From an uncultured Eubacteriales bacterium (GTDB lineage: Bacteria > Bacillota > Clostridia > Christensenellales > Aristaeellaceae), in assembly GCA_900548125.1 (NCBI GenBank), contig URJN01000004.1, positions 1 through 20,982 of the forward strand: DNA of 20,982 nt, in the 5' to 3' direction. Numbering within the stretch: position 1 is the first letter of the stretch; each line of letters begins with the position of its first letter. A program made the translations under genes and the position numbers. The notes beneath the pieces were generated by a model. That model saw only the letters and a list, made by a program, of their open reading frames with translations. It searched no databases and was not told where the DNA came from. Shown one piece after another: positions 14,916 through 20,982 of the stretch.

Positions 14916-15729
14916 AAATCTCCTCTTGAATCCTCTTCTGCATCTCCGCTTCGTCCGCGCGAAGCGGATTTTCACTGATGACCTGTTCAGGCTCAGGCAG
15001 AACCAATTCGCGGCGGTCATCGCCGTTTTGAACGGCGGAAGCCAGCGTAATCGCCGTCATCACGTTCAGGTTGGTATCCATCGAGGCGAGCAGGCTCTTG
15101 CCCAAGCCCATCATGCTTCCCAAATCGCCGCTGTGTACGCCCGCATACAGCAGCTGCATCAGCGCGTCATAGCCGCGGCTGCGTGCCGGATCGTCGCCAT
15201 CCAGATGCAGTCGGACGAACGCCAGCAGCTCCTCGCCCTCCAAATCGTTCCAGCCCTCCTCAAGTCCCAGCGCAGCGGCTTCCTCGGCGGTCAGCTCCAT
15301 GCTCACCGTGTCCACCGCGTCCACCAGCGTCGGCAGGGTGCTGATATCCAGCGCGAGATAGGTGCCGATGTTCAGCGCGAGCATCGTGTTGATCGTCCGC
15401 TCCGCGAGCAGACCCCGGCATTTTTTGCTGCCCAGCTCATAGACATCCGCCAGACGTGTTTCGCCCGCCTCCGGAATATCCGCCATCAGGCTGCTGTTCA
15501 CGCGCGTCATCACGGAACGCCCCGTGCGGCTGTTGATGGACGCGATCATAATCGTATCGGTCACGCCGCCGTCCTGAAGCAGCACCAGAATATTGGTCAC
15601 GTTCTTGTCGAGTGCCTTGTTCAGATTGATATCCTTCTTGGTGACATTGATTCCGCCCTCGGCAAACGCGCATGACGCCCCAAGCGTCAAAACCAGCAGC
15701 AGGCAGAACATCTTTTTCAACAGTTTCAT
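14908..15729 (-). CDS. Divergent secreted LCP (LytR-CpsA-Psr)-like protein
   Basis: LCP proteins attach wall polymers or glycans to peptidoglycan. This 273-residue protein follows the LCP layout: NILVL (46-50), TDTIMIASINSRTGR (57-71), a middle part LADVYELGSKKCRGLLAERT, GTYLALDISTLPTLVDAVDTV (122-142), GWNDLEGEELLAFVRLHLDGDD (159-180) and PARSRGYDAL. Several usually conserved charged residues are missing: the RD of the SIPRDT motif is replaced (TRVNSSLM at 75-82) and the RRQQ motif after GR is lost. The N-terminus is a cleavable-looking signal peptide (MKLLKKMFCLLLVLTLGASC, cut after AFA) rather than a membrane anchor. AGAGG lies about 9 nt before the ATG. It follows gtrA by 67 nt, which contain two small hairpins (15750-15760, 15772-15786). 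Function as a ligase is doubtful. Confidence 0.7.
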   Translation of the reverse strand: MKLLKKMFCLLLVLTLGASCAFAEGGINVTKKDINLNKALDKNVTNILVLLQDGGVTDTIMIASINSRTGRSVMTRVNSSLMADIPEAGETRLADVYELGSKKCRGLLAERTINTMLALNIGTYLALDISTLPTLVDAVDTVSMELTAEEAAALGLEEGWNDLEGEELLAFVRLHLDGDDPARSRGYDALMQLLYAGVHSGDLGSMMGLGKSLLASMDTNLNVMTAITLASAVQNGDDRRELVLPEPEQVISENPLRADEAEMQKRIQEEIYE

Positions 15730-15796
15730 TTTGTTTCCTCTCTTTTCGACCGTAAGACGGAGTTTTTCGCGCATATCGCGGATATGACGAATCCCG

Positions 15797-16285
15797 TTAC
15801 TTCTTCTTGAAAATGAACAGCTTGGAGAACACATAGTTCAAAATGATGACGACGATGTTCACCAACAGCTTCATCGCCAAATCGTTCAGATGCAGCATCT
15901 CAACCAGCAGGAACATCAGCACCGTTTCAATGCCCAGCGACGCCAGACGCATCGCAAAGAAGCTCCCCGCCTCGCGCAGGAGCGCAAGCATGTTTTCGCA
16001 ATGCGTGTGAAAGACGAACGCCTTGTTCGCCGCATAGCCAAACGCGACCGCAAAGACCCATGCCGTCCATGTGCCCGGCATGACGTCCAGCCCCGCCACG
16101 CGGGTTGCCAAATAGTATACAATATAGTTCACCAGCGTCGTCGCCACGCCGACGAACAGATAGCTGACCAGTTCCGTATTGCTCCAGAGCTTCAGGCAGG
16201 CGTCCCCCAGCTTGGGAGAAACCTTGCCGATTAAACGGATGACCGCGCGTGCGAGCGCGTCAATCGCTTTCCAAATCCCTTTCAT
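15797..16285 (-). CDS. GtrA-family membrane protein
   Basis: GtrA-like proteins are small four-helix membrane proteins thought to move lipid-linked sugars across the membrane or support cell-surface polysaccharide synthesis. This 162-residue protein has the family features in order: ELVSYLFVGVATTLVNYIVYY (about 37-57), a second helix with VFAVAFGYAANKAFVF, a third with FFAMRLASLGIETVLMFLLVE, and the last helix ending LNYVFSKLFIFKKK. AGAGG lies about 9 nt before the ATG. The first gene after the promoter at 16423-16451, it leads an operon that also holds an LCP-like protein and a deacetylase, which fits a role in envelope glycans. Confidence 0.88.
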   Translation of the reverse strand: MKGIWKAIDALARAVIRLIGKVSPKLGDACLKLWSNTELVSYLFVGVATTLVNYIVYYLATRVAGLDVMPGTWTAWVFAVAFGYAANKAFVFHTHCENMLALLREAGSFFAMRLASLGIETVLMFLLVEMLHLNDLAMKLLVNIVVIILNYVFSKLFIFKKK

Positions 16286-16422
16286 TTGCGAACCTCTTTC
16301 GATATTCCCCGCGCACGGGGCTTTCAGTATGCCGTGTTTCCGTATATACCTGCAATGGGGCGGAACGGGAAAAATGCACCATTTCGTCAATCATGACGGT
16401 TTGTTCTGCTTACCTGTTCGTT

Positions 16423-16451
16423 ATTATAACACGACGACTTAGCGAGGTCAA
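16423..16451 (-). promoter_or_regulatory. Sigma-A promoter of the gtrA-to-rpiB operon
   Basis: On the minus strand TTGACC (16446-16451) and TATAAT (16423-16428) are exactly 17 bp apart. Transcription would start near 16416. Confidence 0.82.
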
Positions 16452-16653
16452 TTCCCGCAAAACAATAGGAATTTACAGATAAAATGGCGCGCTTTATCGT
16501 TCAACCTGACGCTCCTCCTGCAAATCCGCTATAGACATTCCGTCGGCACATGCTCCGCGCCCGTCATTTTGCAATTCTTCCTGCATGAATGCGTCGTTTT
16601 TTTCTGCCCGTGAAATTTATCCTCTTTCCCTTCCATTTTAGGGCTGAATATCG

Positions 16654-16659
16654 TATAAT
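16654..16659 (+). promoter_or_regulatory. -10 element of the PRTase-GNAT promoter
   Basis: TATAAT is an exact -10 hexamer 37 nt upstream of the PRTase ATG. The sequence 17 bp upstream (TTCCAT) is a poor -35 box, so the promoter may be weak or need an activator. Confidence 0.55.
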
Positions 16660-16695
16660 ACAGGATTGAATAAACGCACATGGGAGGACACCGCT

Positions 16696-17565
16696 ATGGA
16701 AAACCCGATCATCTCCTGGCTGTTTGAAACCGACGCCGTCCGCGTCTGCCCCGAAGGTCATCCTTTCTGGTATACGTCCGGAAAGCTCGGGCCGTTCTAC
16801 ATCAACACCCAGTTCCTCTACGGCAGTGAAGCGGCGGCAAACGCGCTCCTCGCCGTCATCGAGGAAGCCTGCGCAGGCGATAAGCTCGCGTTCTATGACA
16901 AGGTCTACGCCGAAATCGACAAGCAGCTCGCATCCTGCCCGATTTATGCCCAGCTCATCGACCTGATGACCGAGGCGGCGCGCAAGCTGGATGTGGATTT
17001 CGTTTCCGGCGGCGAACGCAGAGACTTCTTCTTCTCCATGCCGGTCGCACGCAAGCTGGGGCTTGGACATCTGTCCATCTTCAAAGACCTGTCCTCCGTC
17101 TATACGGACGGAAACGGCGTGAGCATGCCCTCCGAGGCGGCACAGCTGGCGGGCAAGCGCAGCGTACACATCGCCGATTTGGTCACGGTCGCTTCCTCCT
17201 ATATCCGCGCATGGATTCCTGCCGTCGAGGGACTGGGCGCGAAAATCGCCTACTCGCTGGCTGTCGTAGACCGCGATCAGGGCGGCAGCGATATTCTGAA
17301 GAACGCCGGCTGCCCGCTGACGACGCTGATTGTCATCAAGCCTGAGCTGTTTGAAACCGCGCACCGCATGGGACGCATCACCGACAAGCAGCTCGCGCTC
17401 GTGCTGCACTTCATCGAAGATCCGGACGCCTTCATGCATGATTTCCTCGTTGCCCATCCGAATTTCCTCGCCGAGGAGATTGCCAAGGGCGGCAAGAACG
17501 CTCAGCGCGCCCAGCTGTGCATTTCCAGCGGCTTTGCGCCGGAAGAAGCCCTTCCCAAAGCGTAA
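16696..17565 (+). CDS. Orotate phosphoribosyltransferase-like protein
   Basis: The protein (289 residues) has the type I phosphoribosyltransferase layout closest to PyrE. FWYTSGKLGPFYINTQFLYG (24-43) matches the FxLxSGxxSPxYxN start of orotate PRTases, DFVSGGERRDFFFSMPVARKL (101-121) resembles the region around the substrate loop, and VVDRDQGG (190-197) matches the PyrE VDREEGG motif. The PRPP-binding loop, however, reads VHIADLVTVASSY (157-169) instead of the usual DDVxTTGGS, losing one acidic residue and the glycines. It is also about 80 residues longer than PyrE. GGGAGG lies 8 nt before the chosen ATG; a TTG at 16666 is unlikely. It is followed after 3 nt by a GNAT gene. Substrate and even catalysis are uncertain; pyrimidine synthesis genes are absent nearby. 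Confidence 0.75.
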   Translation: MENPIISWLFETDAVRVCPEGHPFWYTSGKLGPFYINTQFLYGSEAAANALLAVIEEACAGDKLAFYDKVYAEIDKQLASCPIYAQLIDLMTEAARKLDVDFVSGGERRDFFFSMPVARKLGLGHLSIFKDLSSVYTDGNGVSMPSEAAQLAGKRSVHIADLVTVASSYIRAWIPAVEGLGAKIAYSLAVVDRDQGGSDILKNAGCPLTTLIVIKPELFETAHRMGRITDKQLALVLHFIEDPDAFMHDFLVAHPNFLAEEIAKGGKNAQRAQLCISSGFAPEEALPKA

Positions 17566-17568
17566 GGC

Positions 17569-17901
17569 ATGGACGTCACGCTCTTTCCGCTTGAGCCGGA
17601 TGCGGCATGCCGCCGGTTCTTCATCCGTGCCGACGGACAGCATGCGGGCGGCATCACGGTTCACAGCGTGCAGGGAAACCGCTTTTCCTACGGGATTGCC
17701 ATCACGCCTTCCCTGCGCCGCCGTGGGATTGCCGGCGCGGCGCTTTCCCTGCTCTTTGAGCGGATGAAGCGCTTGGGCTTTCAGCACGCCGTCGCGCAGG
17801 TCGCGCCGGAAAACGCCGCGTCGCTCGCGCTGCACCGTTCGCTGGGGTTTGAAGTCGCCTCTAAAGACATTTCGGCAATCACACTCAAAAAAAGCCTGTA
17901 G
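17569..17901 (+). CDS. GNAT-family N-acetyltransferase
   Basis: This compact acetyl-CoA-dependent acetyltransferase has 110 residues, shorter than the usual 140-170 but containing the core fold. YGIAITPSLRRRGIAGAALSLLFERM (41-66) is the acetyl-CoA-binding motif A (R/Q-x-x-G-x-G/A form) and ENAASLALHRSLGFE (80-94) is the motif B segment found in GNATs. The start lies 3 nt after the PRTase stop, with a weak AAGG in the overlap region, so it is probably translated by coupling. Shortness at the N-terminus, where substrates bind, leaves the target unknown. It ends the transcription unit before the strong terminator at 17994. Confidence 0.85.
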   Translation: MDVTLFPLEPDAACRRFFIRADGQHAGGITVHSVQGNRFSYGIAITPSLRRRGIAGAALSLLFERMKRLGFQHAVAQVAPENAASLALHRSLGFEVASKDISAITLKKSL

Positions 17902-17993
17902 CCGACAGCGCGACGGGCAAAGAAGCGGACTGACCTGCCCGCATCCGGCATTTCGCTGACGCGGTCGGTTTTACCCCCGTTTCTCATAAGCCA

Positions 17994-18033
17994 AAACAGA
18001 GGGGATGCCTGATTCGGGGCATCCCCTCTGTTT
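17994..18033. terminator. Strong bidirectional terminator
   Basis: A perfect 16-bp stem, AAACAGAGGGGATGCC (17994-18009) and its complement at 18018-18033, surrounds an 8-nt loop. The right arm ends TGTTTGCTT on the plus strand and the left arm gives TGTTTTGG on the minus strand. It serves the PRTase-GNAT unit from the left and the small membrane-protein gene, whose stop is 3 nt away, from the right. Confidence 0.85.
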
Positions 18034-18035
18034 GC

Positions 18036-18277
18036 TTATTCCCTCTTTTGTCCTCTCGGCGTGTAAATCCACGCCGCGGCGAATGCGGACAGCGGTGCAG
18101 CCGCCACCAGCACGTCAATGAGGAGTGTCAGCACAAACACCGTCACAAACGCCGCTCCGATTGGGTTTACGCCCTCAATCAGCAGCTTCCATTCTTTTCC
18201 TTGGGTACGAACAGATTATAGAGCTTCTCTGTAAAAAGCGGTCTGAACCCGCCTTCACCTCCGCCGAAGTCCGCCAT
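18036..18277 (-). pseudogene. Frameshifted small membrane-protein gene
   Basis: From the ATG at 18275-18277 the minus strand encodes MADFGGGEGGFRPLFTEKLY and then NLFVPKEK, after which the frame runs into a stop (32 residues). One base earlier, the next frame continues smoothly as EWKLLIEGVNPIGAAFVTVF, a membrane helix (about LLIDVLVAAAPLSAFAAAWI), and the basic end YTPRGQKRE with TAA at 18036-18038. A single missing base in the A/G run at 18189-18202 would restore an 80-residue one-helix membrane protein. The terminator directly after the stop supports a real gene. No good Shine-Dalgarno is seen. A sequencing error or a -1 ribosomal shift are alternatives to decay. The family is not recognised. 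Confidence 0.5.
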
Positions 18278-18325
18278 GCATCAAAGTCTTGCTCACGCGG
18301 GCGGTTTTACGCAATTTCCTATACT

Positions 18326-18369
18326 ATAAAAAAACGCATCCCTTCTCTTTGAAATCGAAAGGATGCGTT
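18326..18369 (-). terminator. Rho-independent terminator of the CHAP gene
   Basis: On the minus strand AACGCATCC (18361-18369) pairs with GGATGCGTT (18333-18341) and is followed by a T7 run. It begins 20 nt after the stop of the CHAP-domain gene. Confidence 0.85.
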
Positions 18370-18388
18370 AAATGTCTGAACCTGTTTT

Positions 18389-19144
18389 TTACCACGTCGC
18401 GCAGAATCCGGTCACATACCAGTCGTCCTTTTGCAGCTTATACTGGCAGTTTTCCTCGGTGATTTCATCTTCCGGAACGACGGACATGTTGTAATACTGT
18501 CTCTTGGGCGTCGCGTCATAGCGGTAGTTGATGCGGCGGACGGTCGAGTTCAGGTTGCCCTCGATGGTCGTCAGCTCATACACGCCGTCGCCCATTTCCT
18601 TCACGCTTTCAACAATCGCGACATGCGTATACGGTGTAGACGCGCGCACGCCGTATATCACCAGATATCCCGGCTTGGGTACGCCGCCCTCCGTGCCGTC
18701 CACCCAACGTCCATGCTCCTCGAATGCAAGGCGCACATTGCCCACGCGCCCCTCCATCGCGGATATGCACGCATCCGGCTCGACGGTCACATCCTGCTTA
18801 TAGCGGATGAGCTGCAAGCCGCTGTGATACGCGCAATAGATTTGGAACACCGAGCACCAGCCGATTTCCCGATTGTCGTGATAATACCATTTGGTATATT
18901 CATTGTTTTTGGGGAGCTTCGTCCAGTTGTTCTTTTCAAACTCCGCGCGTGCGGTCAAGACAAAATTTCGCGCCGCCAGCGGCATATCCTCCGGAAAGGT
19001 CAGGCCGTAGGTCTCCAGCTCGCCCTCCGCCTGCGTTTCGATGGCTTCCGGCGGCGTCTGCATCTTGACCGGTGCCATATCCGCAAGTGCCGCGCCCGCC
19101 GCTATGCACATCGCCGCGGCAAGCACCCCTATCCTTTTCAGCAT
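18389..19144 (-). CDS. Secreted CHAP-domain cysteine hydrolase
   Basis: CHAP domains (NlpC/P60-like papain fold) are amidases or endopeptidases that usually cut peptidoglycan. The 251-residue protein has a signal peptide (MLKRIGVLAAAMCIAAGAAL, cut after LAD/ALA at about 18-22), a polar linker to about 55, and then the CHAP core: EIGWCSVFQIYCAYHSGL (93-110) with catalytic C97, PKPGYLVIYG (156-165), YTHVAIVESV (172-181) with catalytic H174, and TIEGNLN (193-199), where the polar residue completes the triad. GGAGG lies about 11 nt before the ATG and overlaps the end of the preceding gene, whose stop is 7 nt away, so the two are co-transcribed. No wall-binding repeats are present. A terminator follows. 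Confidence 0.87.
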   Translation of the reverse strand: MLKRIGVLAAAMCIAAGAALADMAPVKMQTPPEAIETQAEGELETYGLTFPEDMPLAARNFVLTARAEFEKNNWTKLPKNNEYTKWYYHDNREIGWCSVFQIYCAYHSGLQLIRYKQDVTVEPDACISAMEGRVGNVRLAFEEHGRWVDGTEGGVPKPGYLVIYGVRASTPYTHVAIVESVKEMGDGVYELTTIEGNLNSTVRRINYRYDATPKRQYYNMSVVPEDEITEENCQYKLQKDDWYVTGFCATW

Positions 19145-19151
19145 GCTTCTA

Positions 19152-20978
19152 TCAGTCCTCCATGACCAGCGAAAGCTCGCCGTTCACTTCCGTTTCCTTG
19201 ATTTCTCCGTTTTCCATGGTCTTGACGCGCCAGCCCTGCCCGTCGGTCGTCAGCGTATAACGCGCCTGACTCGGCGAAACACGTTCGCTCTTCACGCTGA
19301 ACAGGTCGCCGCCAATCTTCACGTTCTCAATCTGCCAGCCTTCCCAGCCGATGGGCGTATGCGGATGCCAGAAGATTTCCTTCTTTCCCGCATCCGGACG
19401 GATGCCGAACAGACTGTTGAACACCGTCCGCACCAAGCCGTAGCCCGCGCTCGCCTGAAGCAGCACGCCCGGCGCGGCGTCCTCCGTGCGAATCGAACCG
19501 GGCAGCCCCGGCGCAGCCGTGTGAACCATCTGCCCCAACTTGCCAATCATGCGTCCGATATGCGCCTGTTCGCCGCAGCGCATAGCCTTCTGCGCCAGCG
19601 TCAGATTCTCCTCAGGCTGCTCCTCCTGCGCGGGGAGCTTTTCAATCAAAGCGCGAATCGCCGCATCATCCGCGCCCGTCATCCGCAGGATATACGCCTG
19701 ACCGACCAGGGCCGCGCGGATATCCTCCACCAAATCCGGCTGAATATCCTCAAAGCCCCGCGTGGTACGGCGCAGATAATGGATGCAAAGCCCCGTCACC
19801 GGCAGCATATCCTCGGCAAACGCGCGGTCACCCGACCAGAGCAGCGTCTGATGGACAAGCGCCACAAACTGTGCGCTCTCCCGCTCGCCGCCAACCTGCG
19901 TCACACGGCCGCCGAGCGAAACGCTCCTCGCCAAGCGTCCGGGTGCCAGCTGTGCCTGTGCGCTGACATCGACCAGCGTATGCAGCATCTTCTGCACCTG
20001 CGCCGCGCCGCCCAGCGGAAGCAGCGTTTCCATCGCGCGCGCCCAGCCTTCGCCGTACAGCGCAGGATGCTCCGGCAAATCGCAGCTCAGCGCACATCCG
20101 CCGCGCGGCAGATCCCGCGTCAGCCAATCCGCATAGAGCTTCGTCCAGTTCAGGCTGCGCTCAATGGATGCACTCGGCAGCGTCGCCGCGCTGTTTTCCA
20201 TCAGCTTGGCGATGCGCGTCTGCTTCTGAGTCTTGAGCGTTTCCGCGTTTTCGCGAAGCATCGCGAGTGCTTCCTCCGCCTTGGAGCGGGAAGGATAGCC
20301 GCCCGCGACATACAGGCGCATGGTCTTTTGCTCTCCCGCCGCGATGCGCATGCGATAGAACAGACGACCGTTGACGCCCTTGCCCTGCGTGTTGCCGAAG
20401 CCGTAAACCGTCTGCGGCAAATCCGCCTGCAAAGCGCGGCATGCCTTGTCCGCGCCCCAGACCGCGTGCCACGGGTTGCGGCTGTCGCGGGCGAAGAACG
20501 CCTGCTCCTTCTCGTCGTATTCGCCCACGTCGCGCCCCAGCTCCATGCCGTCCTCGCCGTGCGCGGCGGCAACGGTCATGATATCCGTGCGCACGGTATA
20601 GGAAACCTCAACCATGCGCGGCGCGGGGCGAAGGTTCTCGATGGTCAGCTCGATGACGCATCCGCCGACGCCGTCGGGAATAAACTGACTGCGCACCACG
20701 TGCAGCTGTTCCTTCTGCATGCGGTAATGGAACGCGGTCAGCGCGGGATGAATCTCGCACGCATCCGCCTGCGTCAGCGGCACGTCGTCGATGGCGAAAA
20801 AGAAGCCGTCGCAGACCTTTCTTTCGCCTGCCCACAGACCGCCCATTTCGCCCGGAACGGTATAGCCCATATCCGGAAACAGACCGTTCTGCGCGCCGAT
20901 AAGCACGGCGGCGCTGCCCGCGGTGACGACCGGAGCTTCCAAATGTTCATAACGATAGACCCTATAATCGCTGCGCAT
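19152..20978 (-). CDS. Glycogen-debranching-like six-hairpin glycosidase (possibly 5' partial)
   Basis: This 608-residue protein has an N-terminal beta-sandwich part (about 1-235, including NGLFPDMGY and GLWAGERKVCDGFFFAID) and a C-terminal (alpha/alpha)6 part. The latter begins SIERSLNWTKLYADWLTRD and continues SCDLPEHPALYGEGWARAMETL, which lines up with the LPEYPWWFGxD stretch of amylo-alpha-1,6-glucosidase-type enzymes. A small beta domain (about 540-608, with WHPHTPIGWEGWQIENVKIGG) ends it. At the place of the conserved FGxD the sequence is YGEG, so the usual Asp is not obvious. No signal peptide is seen. The frame is open to the window edge, so the start at 20978 cannot be confirmed by a ribosome binding site. 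The substrate is unknown. Confidence 0.6.
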   Translation of the reverse strand: MRSDYRVYRYEHLEAPVVTAGSAAVLIGAQNGLFPDMGYTVPGEMGGLWAGERKVCDGFFFAIDDVPLTQADACEIHPALTAFHYRMQKEQLHVVRSQFIPDGVGGCVIELTIENLRPAPRMVEVSYTVRTDIMTVAAAHGEDGMELGRDVGEYDEKEQAFFARDSRNPWHAVWGADKACRALQADLPQTVYGFGNTQGKGVNGRLFYRMRIAAGEQKTMRLYVAGGYPSRSKAEEALAMLRENAETLKTQKQTRIAKLMENSAATLPSASIERSLNWTKLYADWLTRDLPRGGCALSCDLPEHPALYGEGWARAMETLLPLGGAAQVQKMLHTLVDVSAQAQLAPGRLARSVSLGGRVTQVGGERESAQFVALVHQTLLWSGDRAFAEDMLPVTGLCIHYLRRTTRGFEDIQPDLVEDIRAALVGQAYILRMTGADDAAIRALIEKLPAQEEQPEENLTLAQKAMRCGEQAHIGRMIGKLGQMVHTAAPGLPGSIRTEDAAPGVLLQASAGYGLVRTVFNSLFGIRPDAGKKEIFWHPHTPIGWEGWQIENVKIGGDLFSVKSERVSPSQARYTLTTDGQGWRVKTMENGEIKETEVNGELSLVMED

Positions 20979-20982
20979 ATGT

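Larger units (their letters stand above)
16286..16695. other. Divergent intergenic region with two promoters
   Basis: This 410-nt spacer separates the minus-strand gtrA operon from the plus-strand PRTase gene. Its left part is the roughly 130-nt gtrA leader, with two hairpins, CCCCG-CGCA-CGGGG (16307-16320) and CGTCA-ATCA-TGACG (16385-16398). The middle holds an inverted repeat GATAAA...TTTATC (16477-16497) that could be an operator. No credible gene was seen in it on either strand. Confidence 0.6.

Noticed and set aside
15730..15834. N-terminal extension of the LCP-like protein
   Set aside because: It would bury the signal peptide, overlap the end of gtrA and ignore the ribosome binding site before 15729.
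16564..17835. A 423-codon minus-strand frame opposite the PRTase-like gene
   Set aside because: The plus-strand protein carries PyrE motifs and a ribosome binding site; the minus frame does not.
18125..18352. A 75-codon plus-strand frame
   Set aside because: It is antisense to the small membrane-protein gene, lacks a ribosome binding site and runs through the CHAP terminator.
1..20982. CRISPR arrays, tRNA or rRNA genes, insertion sequences, phage genes
   Set aside because: No regularly spaced repeats, cloverleaf sequences, transposase or integrase motifs were seen on reading the whole window.

Overview
The window looks like chromosome of a G+C-rich anaerobic Firmicute of the class Clostridia, probably a plant-fibre-degrading gut organism. 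The signs are strong AGGAGG-type ribosome binding sites in front of nearly every gene, sigma-A type promoters with TTGACA/TATAAT boxes, ABC sugar importers without their own ATPase, and short Gram-positive signal peptides ending in A-x-A. This placement is inference; no rRNA or marker gene is present.

Region 1 (1-5724, plus strand) is a hexuronate catabolic operon: uxaB (tagaturonate reductase), uxaA (altronate dehydratase), uxaC (uronate isomerase) and a KDPG aldolase gene. It starts at a clear promoter at 41-70 and ends at a rho-independent terminator. The aldolase is fused to a C-terminal VOC/glyoxalase-fold domain. No KDG kinase gene, which the pathway needs, lies in the window.

Region 2 (5734-11923, minus strand, convergent with region 1) handles uptake and cleavage of pectin fragments. 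It holds a family 28 polygalacturonase and a family 105 unsaturated-uronyl hydrolase, both without signal peptides, then a sugar-binding protein and two ABC permeases. The binding-protein gene has its own near-perfect sigma-A promoter, a LacI-type palindrome upstream, a leader with three stem-loops, and a hairpin separating it from the permease genes. Regions 1 and 2 together read as: import oligogalacturonides, trim them in the cytoplasm to (unsaturated) galacturonate, and send galacturonate through tagaturonate, altronate and KDG/KDPG to pyruvate and glyceraldehyde 3-phosphate.

Region 3 (12032-16451, minus strand) is a mixed envelope/housekeeping operon with a good promoter at 16423-16451: gtrA-like flippase, a divergent LCP-family secreted protein, proA, a secreted polysaccharide deacetylase, a small zinc-ribbon protein and rpiB. 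Its spacers contain related G-rich palindromic repeats.

Region 4 (16654-18033, plus strand) is a two-gene unit: an orotate-phosphoribosyltransferase-like protein with an eroded PRPP loop, and a GNAT acetyltransferase. It ends in a 16-bp perfect stem terminator shared with a frameshifted small membrane-protein gene on the other strand.

Region 5 (18036-20982, minus strand) has that small broken gene, a secreted CHAP-domain cysteine hydrolase and a glycogen-debranching-like (alpha/alpha)6 protein whose 5' end touches the window edge.

No tRNA, rRNA, CRISPR array, transposase or phage gene was recognised. The window is mostly recognisable metabolism; the less ordinary items are the aldolase-VOC fusion, the divergent LCP and PRTase-like proteins, the structured leader of the binding-protein gene, and the frameshifted small membrane protein.
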